NCBI GenBank assembly: GCA_910578655.1
Contig: CAJTQE010000052.1
Span: 1 to 12,935, forward strand
Origin: an uncultured Christensenella sp.
Lineage (GTDB): Bacteria; Bacillota; Clostridia; Christensenellales; Borkfalkiaceae
Length of the DNA: 12,935 nt
Direction: 5' to 3'
Shown here: in pieces, positions 1 to 6,914 of the stretch
Numbering within the stretch: the stretch's first letter is position 1
How the letters are laid out: every line of letters starts with the position of its first letter
Translations under genes and position numbers: made by a program
The notes under the pieces: model-generated
The model's database searches: none
Told to the model about the DNA's origin: nothing
The model's input: the letters and a program-made list of their open reading frames with translations, nothing else

Positions 1-2024
1 TCAAAATTAATTTCTTTCAAAGCCGAACAATTTACAAATGCCCTTTGAGCTATTTCCGTCACGTTACTTCCGAAAGACACGCTTGTAAGACTGCTGCAGT
101 CCCCGAACAAGTGAAAGGGTAAAACAGTAACTCCTGCACCGATTACAGCGGTTTTAAGATTTTTGCATCCGAAAAACCCATCTTCACTTATATTCATAAC
201 GCTGTCGGAAATTACCAGACTCGTAATGTCGCTGTTATGGTCAAGAGTGTTAATAGACCTTACGGGCAAACCGTTATAAGTTTCCGGAACGACTATATCG
301 CCTTTGACAGAGCCGATACCCACTACTTCGTAATATCCAGCGAAGGAGTGATACTCATACTTCAAGCCTATCGTTCCTGCCGCCTTATCAACGTTCATTA
401 CGTCCACAAGCCACCAGTCGCGCATAGTAAGCTCGCCGCTGACCAAGCCCGGTCTGCTGTCGAAATTCGCATTGAAAATTTCCGTATCACGACCGCCTAC
501 GGGTTGGGCAAATACGCATACGCCGCGAAAACTCGGTTCATCCTCGTCAAAAAGCAAATAATCTATAATAAATTTATAGCTGTCGAAACTGTTCGTCTTA
601 ACGTTTTTAAGCTGAATATCGTAGCTTGCGCTGAGGTTGCCGTTAACTATAGTACCGGCATCCGCCCAGGAGTTGGTGACGGTAACTTCCGAAAGTGTGA
701 TAGGGGGCGTTACAAGAGTAAACGTACCGTTTGCCATAGCGGTTTTATCGTACTGTGCGATATACACGTCGCAAACCAACGGCTTGTTTTTACCGTTTAA
801 CTCTCTGACTACGAAGCCCATCCAAATTTCGCCGTAATTAGCCTCGTAATCGAAAGCGGAAGCATTCTTAATCGGATAGTGCGTCATATACCTTACCGGC
901 ATTTTGCAAGTGCCGCAAACTGCGCCGACGGTATCGGTAGTATGGTCAGCATAACCGAATTGCGTTTCTTTATGTCCGCATACGCCGCACGTTCCCTCTT
1001 TCTCACCCAAAGTTGTGCAGGTTGCGACAGTCTTTACCGTCCAACTGTAAACATGGTCGCCGAGCTTACCGCTGGGGTCGGTCTTTGTGTCTTTCTTGCC
1101 GCACACCGAGCAGGTTGCAGTAACGGTTCCTGCTTGTTGGCAAGTTGCGTTGAGGTCATCATAATAATCGCCGAAGGTGTGGTTTGCTAATATTGTGCCG
1201 GGTATATACTGTGTATCCGTTGCACCGCATACGCACGTTCCCGTTCTCGTTGCGTCGTGTCCGCACGTCGCATCGTTGTTGTCTTTATAGTTCACATAGC
1301 TGTGCGGCAGCTTACTGCCGGCAACAGTCTGTTTTTCCGTATAATCGCAGCGCGTACAGCTTGACGTTTCCGTTCCGTCCTGCACGCAGGTTGCGTTGTT
1401 ATCGTTTACGAACGCGCCCAAATCGTGTCCCAGTTTTTCAACCACCCTCGTTGTCGTTCCCTTGCACCATATGCAAACGCCGCTTTCCGTACCGGGTATC
1501 GTGCAGGTGGGCGCAAGTGTTTCCGTCCAAGCATATGAACAAGGTACTTTACTGTCGGGTACCGTTGTCGGTTTGGAATAGCTGCACCTCGTACATTCTT
1601 CAAGCATTGACCAATCCGAAATGCAGGTTGCCGCTTTTATTGTAGTCGTTTTTATGTCGTGACCGAGTTTCTGGGTTTTATTGCGCTGTTCTTCCTTTCC
1701 GCAAGAGCAGGCATATATTTCGTATCCCCCGTTTTCACAGTCCGCCGGCACCTTTGTTTGCAATTTAAAAAAGCAAGTGTGCGCCGTGCCGCCGTTCGTG
1801 CCGCCGTTCGAGCCATTGTTCGAACCATTGTTTGAACCATTGTTTGAGCCGCCGTTGGACTCGTTTCCGGTATCGCCGCCCGTTGACGAAGAATTGTCGT
1901 CCTGTTCGGTCCCTTGCGAACCTTCGTTGCTTCTGTTCGAAAACACCAAACCAAGCGTAACCGATGTTATTGCTATTGCAGCCAATAAAACACTGAGTAT
2001 TATTACGGTTATTTTCCTTACCAT
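1..2024 (-). CDS. N-terminally anchored surface protein with Cys repeats and BspA-type leucine-rich repeats (C-terminus outside window)
   Basis: Open from ATG at 2022-2024 to the left edge without a stop: 674 residues seen. The start is set by AAGGAG at 2031-2036, six bases upstream. Residues 1-30 have a basic start and one hydrophobic segment (about 5-28) with no lipobox and no clear signal peptidase site, so it may stay as an N-in membrane anchor. Residues 30-80 are a Ser/Gly/Asn/Thr linker. Residues 96-349 hold seven repeats with period about 40, each with C-x9-C-x(1-2)-C (first Cys at 96, 134, 174, 213, 254, 295, 336), often preceded by Ala-Thr and followed by Leu-Gly-His or similar. Residues 380-570 form a domain I do not recognise. 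Residues 575-674 contain about three LRR_5/BspA-like repeats of about 23 residues (pattern F-x-x-C-x-x-L). BspA-type repeats in such proteins usually serve adhesion or ligand binding; the actual ligand is unknown. It is transcribed from its own promoter at 2112-2139. Confidence 0.85.
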   Translation of the reverse strand, partial: MVRKITVIILSVLLAAIAITSVTLGLVFSNRSNEGSQGTEQDDNSSSTGGDTGNESNGGSNNGSNNGSNNGSNGGTNGGTAHTCFFKLQTKVPADCENGGYEIYACSCGKEEQRNKTQKLGHDIKTTTIKAATCISDWSMLEECTRCSYSKPTTVPDSKVPCSYAWTETLAPTCTIPGTESGVCIWCKGTTTRVVEKLGHDLGAFVNDNNATCVQDGTETSSCTRCDYTEKQTVAGSKLPHSYVNYKDNNDATCGHDATRTGTCVCGATDTQYIPGTILANHTFGDYYDDLNATCQQAGTVTATCSVCGKKDTKTDPSGKLGDHVYSWTVKTVATCTTLGEKEGTCGVCGHKETQFGYADHTTDTVGAVCGTCKMPVRYMTHYPIKNASAFDYEANYGEIWMGFVVRELNGKNKPLVCDVYIAQYDKTAMANGTFTLVTPPITLSEVTVTNSWADAGTIVNGNLSASYDIQLKNVKTNSFDSYKFIIDYLLFDEDEPSFRGVCVFAQPVGGRDTEIFNANFDSRPGLVSGELTMRDWWLVDVMNVDKAAGTIGLKYEYHSFAGYYEVVGIGSVKGDIVVPETYNGLPVRSINTLDHNSDITSLVISDSVMNISEDGFFGCKNLKTAVIGAGVTVLPFHLFGDCSSLTSVSFGSNVTEIAQRAFVNCSALKEINF
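1788..1859 (-). repeat. 12-bp tandem repeat, six units, coding a Gly/Asn/Ser/Thr linker
   Basis: Six 12-bp units lie end to end (1788-1799 through 1848-1859). Two neighbouring units (1824-1835 and 1836-1847) are identical and the rest differ at one to four bases. In the minus-strand protein they code a four-residue pattern of the type Gly-Ser-Asn-Asn or Gly-Thr-Asn-Gly, residues about 56-79, between the membrane anchor and the Cys repeats. Because the unit is a multiple of three, copy-number change would alter linker length without breaking the frame. Confidence 0.85.
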
Positions 2025-2059
2025 AATTTTCTCCTTTTTCACCGATAAATGTTTTCAGT

Positions 2060-2084
2060 GTGCGGAACGCTTGCCGTTCCGCAC
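2060..2084 (-). other. Perfect 10-bp stem-loop in the 5' UTR of the left surface-protein gene
   Basis: The arms 2060-2069 (GTGCGGAACG) and 2075-2084 (CGTTCCGCAC) are perfectly complementary around a 5-nt loop. It lies between the predicted transcription start (about 2105) and the ribosome binding site (2031-2036), so it would be in the leader RNA. On the minus strand it is not followed by a T-run (ACTGAAAAC follows), which argues against an intrinsic terminator. An mRNA-stabilising leader hairpin or a protein-binding site are possible; neither is shown. Confidence 0.6.
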
Positions 2085-2111
2085 CTTTTAATATTAAAAG
2101 CTACTGTTCAT

Positions 2112-2139
2112 ATTATAACATAATAAAAAATAATGTCAA
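2112..2139 (-). promoter_or_regulatory. Sigma-A-type promoter of the left surface-protein gene
   Basis: Reading the minus strand, a consensus -35 TTGACA (2134-2139) is followed after 16 nt by a consensus -10 TATAAT (2112-2117). The surroundings are very A+T-rich. The start of transcription should fall near 2105, giving a leader of about 80 nt that contains the 2060-2084 hairpin and an AAGGAG ribosome binding site. Both hexamers are perfect, suggesting strong basal expression. Confidence 0.85.
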
Positions 2140-2162
2140 TTAAATTATTACTATATATAATA

Positions 2163-2193
2163 CGCCGCAATTACCCGTAAAAGTAATGCGGCG
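2163..2193 (-). terminator. Likely terminator of the metal efflux operon
   Basis: Inverted repeat between 2163-2174 (CGCCGCAATTAC) and 2183-2193 (GTAATGCGGCG), 11 bp with one bulged base and an 8-nt loop, placed 20 nt after the TAG stop of the ATPase gene. On the minus strand it is followed by TATTATATATAG, which is U-rich but broken, so it is a plausible but not ideal intrinsic terminator. Confidence 0.6.
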
Positions 2194-2212
2194 CATAATA
2201 TTACGCGTTATT

Positions 2213-4516
2213 CTATTTTATAAGCGAAGTACGCATTGCGTTCAAGACTGCCGCAAGCATTACGCCCACGTCGGCTATTACCGAAACTATCAACGGGAAT
2301 GTGGGTATCGCTATATCCAAAATCATTATAACCGCTTTGACCAGAAGCGAACAAACTATATTCTGCTTGACGATAGAACGCGTTCTTTTGGCTATCTTTC
2401 TGCCCTTAGGCAAAAGCGTTATATCATCGGATACCAAAACAATGTCGCTTGCCTCAATAGCGGCGTCAGAGCCGACCGTCCCCATAGACACCGCACAGTC
2501 GGCGCAGGTCATTACGGGTGCGTCGTTTATTCCGTCGCCGACGTAGATAAGCTTGCCTTCCGCTTTCAGTTTTTCGGCTTCGTCAAGTTTTCCGTCGGGC
2601 AGAAGGGAGGCTTTACATTCGTCTATGCCTGCCTCTTTCGCTACTATTTCGGCACGGTCGGGCAAGTCGCCCGTAAGCATAACGGTACGGGTTATTCCGC
2701 CTGCTTTCAGCTGCGCCAAAGCTTCCTTTACACCCGTTTTAACCTTGTCGTCAATTTCTATAACTCCGAGATATTTTCCGCCGTGCGCAACGTATACGAG
2801 GGTGGAAACGCTTTGCTTTTTTTCAAACCTGACGCCGTTCTCTTCAAGCAGAAGCGCGTTTCCGCAAAGAAGCGTCCGCCCCTCGCAAAGGCATTTAACG
2901 CCCCTGCCGGTCAGCTCCTCCGCGTCCGTTACGATAATATCCGTCTGCACGTCTTTAAACGCAACGGCTATCGGGTGAGAGGAAAATTTTTCGGCAGCCG
3001 CAGCTTTTTCAAGCGCGGCTTTGTCTGTATAACTTTTTACGGCAAAAGTGCCTTCGGTGACGGTACCCGTCTTGTCGAACGCAGCTATCTCGGAAAGGGC
3101 AAGCTGGTCTATACAGGTTGAACCCTTTACCAAAATACCGAACTTCGCGCATCTGCCTATTCCGCCGAAGTATGAAAGCGGAACGGAAATTACCAGCGCG
3201 CACGGGCAGGAAATTACGAGAAAGCCGAGCGCTTTATATATCCACTGCGCATAAGTAGCCCAGACAAACGCCGAGTTCAGGGCGCAAATAATCGTGGGGA
3301 CTATGCCTGCCACTACCGCCGCCGCAAGGCATACGGCAGGGGTGTAATACTTTGCAAATTTAGAGATAAATTTTTCGGGTTTGGATTTTTTTGCCGTGGA
3401 ATTTTCTACGAGTTCTAAAATTTTAGCCGCTGCCGAATGCTTGTATTCCCTTACAACCCTTGCGGAAATTACGCCCGATAAATTGATACTGCCCGACAGA
3501 ATTTCGTCGCCGACCGTCACTTCGCGCGGAACGGCTTCACCGTTCAGGCTTTTCATATCAAGCGAGGTTGAACCTTCCGCTATCACGCAGTCGGCAGGTA
3601 TTTTTTCGCCCGCCTTGATTAAAATTACGTCGTTTATTTTAAGTTCTTCGGGAGACACTACGCGCTGTACGCCGTTTTCAACCACCGTCGCAGTTTCGCT
3701 TTTCAAGTCCATAAGCGCGGAAATCGAACGGCGCGACGAACCGACCGCAACCGATTGCAGCAGCTCGCCAAGCTGATACAGGAGCATTACCGCAACGCCT
3801 TCGGCAAAGCCGTCCCCTGCGAATATGCCCAAAGCTATCGCGCCGATAGAGGCAATAGTCATTAAAAAGTTTTCATCGAAAATCTTGCCCTTTACAATAT
3901 TTTTCGCGGTTGCGATTAACACCTTGTGACCGACGGCAAGATATGCCAGACCGTACGCGCAAAAGACGGCAATTTTTAAAGCGAGACTGCCTTCGAGGTC
4001 AAGCGCAAGCTCTGAAATAAACGCAGGAATAAACAGGATAACCGCGACGGCAATTGAAATTATATCCTTTAAGTGCGACTTAATAACGCCCTTTTTCGGC
4101 GGCGTGCCGTCAACGATTTTGACGTCCTCGAAATGGGTTATCGTATAGACCGCCTTTTCGCGCGCCGCAGCGTCGGACGCGTCAAGCGTTATTTTGCCGT
4201 TTATAAAATCAACCTGCGCCGTCACGCCCTCAATCTTGTTTAAGTCCTCTTCAAGCTCCCTTGCGCAGTTGGCACAGCAAAGCCCCTCTACCTTTATCTT
4301 GTCGCCTTTTGTCTCTTCGACGACTTTAACTTCTTCAAAGCTGTTGCAGGCGTTTTTAATGCTTTCGAGGGCGGACGCGTCGCAGTCGGCATAGACTTTT
4401 TGAGCCATAAAGTCAACGGTTACTTCCTTTACACCCTCTATTTTTTTAAGCTCTTCTTCAAGTTCTCTTGCGCAGTTGGCGCAGTCCAAACCTACGATTT
4501 TTATAACGTTATTCAT
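2213..4516 (-). CDS. cadA: Zn2+/Cd2+/Pb2+-exporting P1B-2-type ATPase (ZntA/CadA family)
   Basis: A 767-residue heavy-metal efflux pump of the inner membrane that uses ATP to export soft divalent ions. There are two N-terminal HMA metal domains (GLDCANC, Cys12/Cys15; GLCCANC, Cys81/Cys84), then membrane helices from about 150. The CPC transport motif is Cys437-Pro-Cys439, the phosphorylated DKTGT Asp is 481, the His-Pro motif is at 514-515, MLTGD at 613-617 and GDGINDAP at 660-667. Lys727 and Asp749-x-Gly in the last helices, with the CPC context ending in Gly-Ile-Leu-Val-Lys-Gly, mark the Zn/Cd/Pb (P1B-2) subgroup rather than copper. The actuator motif reads Asn325-Gly-Glu where the family has Thr-Gly-Glu. 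The ATG lies inside the end of the upstream sensor gene (8-nt overlap, ATGAATAA), so translation is probably coupled; a GGAG lies 13 nt upstream. Whether Zn, Cd or Pb is the main substrate cannot be told; zntA is an equally valid name. Confidence 0.95.
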   Translation of the reverse strand: MNNVIKIVGLDCANCARELEEELKKIEGVKEVTVDFMAQKVYADCDASALESIKNACNSFEEVKVVEETKGDKIKVEGLCCANCARELEEDLNKIEGVTAQVDFINGKITLDASDAAAREKAVYTITHFEDVKIVDGTPPKKGVIKSHLKDIISIAVAVILFIPAFISELALDLEGSLALKIAVFCAYGLAYLAVGHKVLIATAKNIVKGKIFDENFLMTIASIGAIALGIFAGDGFAEGVAVMLLYQLGELLQSVAVGSSRRSISALMDLKSETATVVENGVQRVVSPEELKINDVILIKAGEKIPADCVIAEGSTSLDMKSLNGEAVPREVTVGDEILSGSINLSGVISARVVREYKHSAAAKILELVENSTAKKSKPEKFISKFAKYYTPAVCLAAAVVAGIVPTIICALNSAFVWATYAQWIYKALGFLVISCPCALVISVPLSYFGGIGRCAKFGILVKGSTCIDQLALSEIAAFDKTGTVTEGTFAVKSYTDKAALEKAAAAEKFSSHPIAVAFKDVQTDIIVTDAEELTGRGVKCLCEGRTLLCGNALLLEENGVRFEKKQSVSTLVYVAHGGKYLGVIEIDDKVKTGVKEALAQLKAGGITRTVMLTGDLPDRAEIVAKEAGIDECKASLLPDGKLDEAEKLKAEGKLIYVGDGINDAPVMTCADCAVSMGTVGSDAAIEASDIVLVSDDITLLPKGRKIAKRTRSIVKQNIVCSLLVKAVIMILDIAIPTFPLIVSVIADVGVMLAAVLNAMRTSLIK

Positions 4517-4856
4517 TGCAGTCCAAATGCTCCTTTGCTACATTTATCATAGTCAGAACGTGCCAGTCGGAAACCGTATACAGTACGTTCTGTCCGTTTC
4601 TGCGGCTTTTGATTACCTTGTTATCCTTTAAAATTTTAAGCTGGTGAGAAACCGCGCTCTGGTTGCCTCCCACCGCTTCCGTGATATGGTCGACGCATAA
4701 CTCGCCGTGCGCAAGCGCAAGCAAAATTTTAAGCCGCGACGGCTCTGATATAACTTTGAACCGCGCACCCATTTCGCTTATCTTCTCGTCGGACGGCATT
4801 GAAAATTTAACTTTTTCCACCCTCTCCGCGTGGTCGTGTTGCATTCCGCAATTCAT
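4509..4856 (-). CDS. ArsR/SmtB-family metal-sensing repressor (CadC/CzrA-like)
   Basis: A 115-residue winged-helix repressor that should release its operator when Zn, Cd or Pb binds. The recognition helix region is NQSAVSHQLKILK (65-77), followed by the wing RRNGQNVLYTV (85-95). Two candidate metal sites are visible. The first is alpha3N-like: an N-terminal tail with Cys3, His7, His9 plus ELCVDH at 52-57 (Cys54, Asp56, His57), where CadC has ELCVCD. The second is alpha5-like: Asp97, His99, His110 and Cys113, with the Asp-x-His and 11-residue spacing of SmtB/CzrA but Cys as the fourth ligand. It is the first gene of the operon and overlaps the ATPase start by 8 nt. The ATG is supported by GGGAGAG (4863-4869), six bases upstream. 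Autoregulation is likely through the palindrome at 4882-4899. Confidence 0.93.
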   Translation of the reverse strand: MNCGMQHDHAERVEKVKFSMPSDEKISEMGARFKVISEPSRLKILLALAHGELCVDHITEAVGGNQSAVSHQLKILKDNKVIKSRRNGQNVLYTVSDWHVLTMINVAKEHLDCNE

Positions 4857-4881
4857 TTTTTTCTCTCCCGTATTATTAACT

Positions 4882-4899
4882 TATGAATATGTATTCATA
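4882..4899. promoter_or_regulatory. Operator palindrome for the ArsR-family sensor
   Basis: TATGAATA (4882-4889) and TATTCATA (4892-4899) form a perfect 8-bp inverted repeat with a 2-nt spacer. This resembles the TGAA...TTCA operators bound by SmtB/CzrA/CadC proteins. It lies just downstream of the expected transcription start (about 4903) and upstream of the ribosome binding site, so a bound repressor would block initiation or promoter clearance. The assignment to this repressor is inferred from position and motif. Confidence 0.8.
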
Positions 4900-4909
4900 T
4901 ATTGATAAT

Positions 4910-4938
4910 AATATAACGCTCAACTTCGCAAAAGTCAA
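4910..4938 (-). promoter_or_regulatory. Promoter of the metal sensor-ATPase operon
   Basis: On the minus strand, TTGACT (4933-4938) is separated by exactly 17 nt from TATATT (4910-4915). Each differs from consensus at one base. Transcription should begin near 4903, only a few bases before the operator palindrome. The -35 box lies inside one arm of the hairpin at 4915-4943. Confidence 0.8.
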
Positions 4939-4943
4939 GCGTT
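4915..4943 (+). terminator. Hairpin between ligA and the metal operon; terminator-like on the plus strand
   Basis: The arms 4915-4924 (AACGCTCAAC) and 4934-4943 (GTCAAGCGTT) have eight complementary positions and two that pair only as wobbles, which form on the minus-strand transcript, around a 9-nt loop. On the plus strand the second arm runs into TTTTTTATTT, a classic U-tract, although no plus-strand gene ends here. On the minus strand it lies 6 nt after the ligA stop and is followed by TATATTATTATC, so it could also weakly end ligA mRNA. It overlaps the promoter of the next operon. Confidence 0.5.
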
Positions 4944-4949
4944 TTTTAT

Positions 4950-6893
4950 TTAAATATTAATAATTTTTGTAAATTCACTTTCGCCGATTATTTTTATGCC
5001 GAGCTTTTTGGCTTTTTCTAATTTAGAGCCAGCGCTTTCGCCGGCGACTACAAGCGTGGTTTTCGCCGTCACCGAGCTTTGACATTCGCCGCCGCGCTCT
5101 TCGATTAACGCCTGCGCCTGACTGCGCTTGTAGTTTTCAAGCGTGCCCGTAAGCACGACGAACTGACCAGAAAACACGCCCTCAGGCCGCGTTTTTTGAG
5201 TGCGAACGGGGTTGACGCCAGCCGCCAAAAGTCTGTCGATTTCGGCTTTGTTATCCGAGTCCGCAAACCATTCCGTTATCGTCTGAGCGGTTACTTCGCC
5301 TATATTTTCAAGCGACAGCAGTCCGTCTTTATCTGCCGACGAAAGCGCGGATATGCTTTTATATTCCCTTGCCAAATCTTTGGCGGCAACCTTGCCCACA
5401 CCGTCTATGCCGAGCGCGAAGATGAACCTGTCTAAGCTTACCGCCTTGCTCTTTTCGACGGCGGTTAAAAGGTTGGTTATTTTTTTATCCTTGAAGCCGT
5501 CAAGCTTTTTCAAATCTTCTGCCGTAAGCGTGTACAGCGAAGAACATTCCCTTACGCCGAGAGTATCGTGCAGTTGCCCTGCCGTCATTTCGGAAAGCCC
5601 CTCTATATCCATTGCGTCTTTCTGCGCAAAGTGTTCTATCTTGCCTATAATTCTCGGGCGGCAGTACTTATTCGGGCAGAACAGGTTTGCGCCCGCTTCT
5701 TCCACCGCACTGCCGCAATAGGGGCAGACGGTCGGTTTTTGAACTTCGGCGCTGCCTTCGGTATGTTCGACTGCGCCGAGTATTTCGGGAATAACCTCGT
5801 TGGAGCGGCGTATTAAAACCTTGCTGCCTACTTTTACGTCCTTTTTGGTAAGGTCGCCGAAGTTGTTGAGCGTTGCTTTTTTTACGGTTGCGCCTGCAAG
5901 CTCGACAGGTTCGACTATGGCAAGCGGAGTAAGCTTGCCCGTTCTGCCGACCTGCCAGACGACTTCTTTGACGACGGTCCGGCGCTCTTCCGCTTCAAAC
6001 TTGTACGCCATAGCCCAGCGCGGAAATTTATCCGTATAGCCCAAGCCGTCGCGTACGGTGCAGTCGTTGAGTTTTATTACCGCGCCGTCCGTCAAAACGT
6101 CAAGCTGTCTGCGCCCGACCTCTATCTCCTCGATTGCCGACTTCACTTCGTCCGCGCCGTTGCAAACCCTTAAAAACGGAAAAACCTTGAAGCCGTTTTT
6201 CTTTAAAAATTCAAAATGTTCGACTTGCGTATTAAGCGTACCCTCGCCCATATAATTGACGTTGTAGAAAAGAATTTCCACTTTGCGCTTAGCGGTGACT
6301 TTGGGGTCCAAATTGCGAATTGCGCCCGCAACGGCGTTACGCGCGTTTTTAAGCTGTTCTTTTGCGGTTTTGTTATATTCTTCAAGCGCGCTTAAACGAA
6401 TTACCGCCTCGCCCTGAACTTCCAAAAGACCTTTATATTTTATTCTGAGGGGGATTGATTTTACCGTAAGGCATTGCGCCGTTACGTCCTCGCCCTCGAC
6501 GCCGTTGCCGCGAGTAGTGGCGCGGACAAATTCGCCGTTGTCGTAAGTCAGACACATCGTAAGCCCGTCAAACTTGTATTCGACCGTATATTGCAAGCTG
6601 TCGCAGGCTTTATTTATGCGTGTGAAAAAGGCGTCCAGCTCGTCATAGCTTACGCATTTATCCAAGCTGTAAAGCCGCGAAATATGCTTATGACGGGTAA
6701 AGCCTTTCAGCGGTTCGCCGCCGACCCTGCGCGTAGGGCTGTCGAAACGGACTTCGCCCGTTTCGTTTTCAAGATTTTTCAGCTCGTCGTAAAGACGGTC
6801 GTATTCCCTGTCCTCTACGGACGGGTTATCCAAAACGTAATATTCGTAAGCCCATTTATTGAGCGTTTCAATAAGATAGTCTAATCTGCTCAT
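4950..6893 (-). CDS. ligA: NAD+-dependent DNA ligase LigA
   Basis: A 647-residue ligase that seals nicks in DNA during replication and repair using NAD+, slightly shorter than the usual 660-680. Domain Ia with the NAD-binding Tyr/Asp pattern YYVLDNPSVEDREYD is at 18-32. The adenylated lysine is Lys107 in YKFDG (106-110), and the nucleotidyltransferase motif VQGEAVI is at 159-165. The OB fold spans about 310-380. The four-Cys zinc finger is Cys390, Cys393, Cys406, Cys411, followed by helix-hairpin-helix repeats (about 425-560) and a C-terminal BRCT domain (about 570-647). The motif usually written TRGDG reads TRGNG (127-131). The ATG is preceded by AAAGG about six bases upstream. The gene begins 21 nt after the pcrA stop, so the two are almost certainly cotranscribed, as in other Firmicutes. 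Confidence 0.97.
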   Translation of the reverse strand: MSRLDYLIETLNKWAYEYYVLDNPSVEDREYDRLYDELKNLENETGEVRFDSPTRRVGGEPLKGFTRHKHISRLYSLDKCVSYDELDAFFTRINKACDSLQYTVEYKFDGLTMCLTYDNGEFVRATTRGNGVEGEDVTAQCLTVKSIPLRIKYKGLLEVQGEAVIRLSALEEYNKTAKEQLKNARNAVAGAIRNLDPKVTAKRKVEILFYNVNYMGEGTLNTQVEHFEFLKKNGFKVFPFLRVCNGADEVKSAIEEIEVGRRQLDVLTDGAVIKLNDCTVRDGLGYTDKFPRWAMAYKFEAEERRTVVKEVVWQVGRTGKLTPLAIVEPVELAGATVKKATLNNFGDLTKKDVKVGSKVLIRRSNEVIPEILGAVEHTEGSAEVQKPTVCPYCGSAVEEAGANLFCPNKYCRPRIIGKIEHFAQKDAMDIEGLSEMTAGQLHDTLGVRECSSLYTLTAEDLKKLDGFKDKKITNLLTAVEKSKAVSLDRFIFALGIDGVGKVAAKDLAREYKSISALSSADKDGLLSLENIGEVTAQTITEWFADSDNKAEIDRLLAAGVNPVRTQKTRPEGVFSGQFVVLTGTLENYKRSQAQALIEERGGECQSSVTAKTTLVVAGESAGSKLEKAKKLGIKIIGESEFTKIINI

Positions 6894-6914
6894 ACATACC
6901 TTTAACTATTGCGG

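Noticed and set aside
237..800. A 187-residue open frame on the plus strand
   Set aside because: It is antisense to the left surface protein, which has a promoter, ribosome binding site and clear repeats. The plus frame has no supporting signals.
1652..1954. A 100-residue minus-strand frame with Thr/Met/Arg repeats
   Set aside because: The repetitive peptide is the 12-bp DNA repeat read in the wrong frame inside the surface-protein gene.
2186..3121. A 311-residue open frame on the plus strand
   Set aside because: It lies fully antisense to the ATPase gene, has a low-complexity Arg/Tyr/Phe-rich composition and no recognisable domain. It is a shadow of the coding pattern on the other strand.
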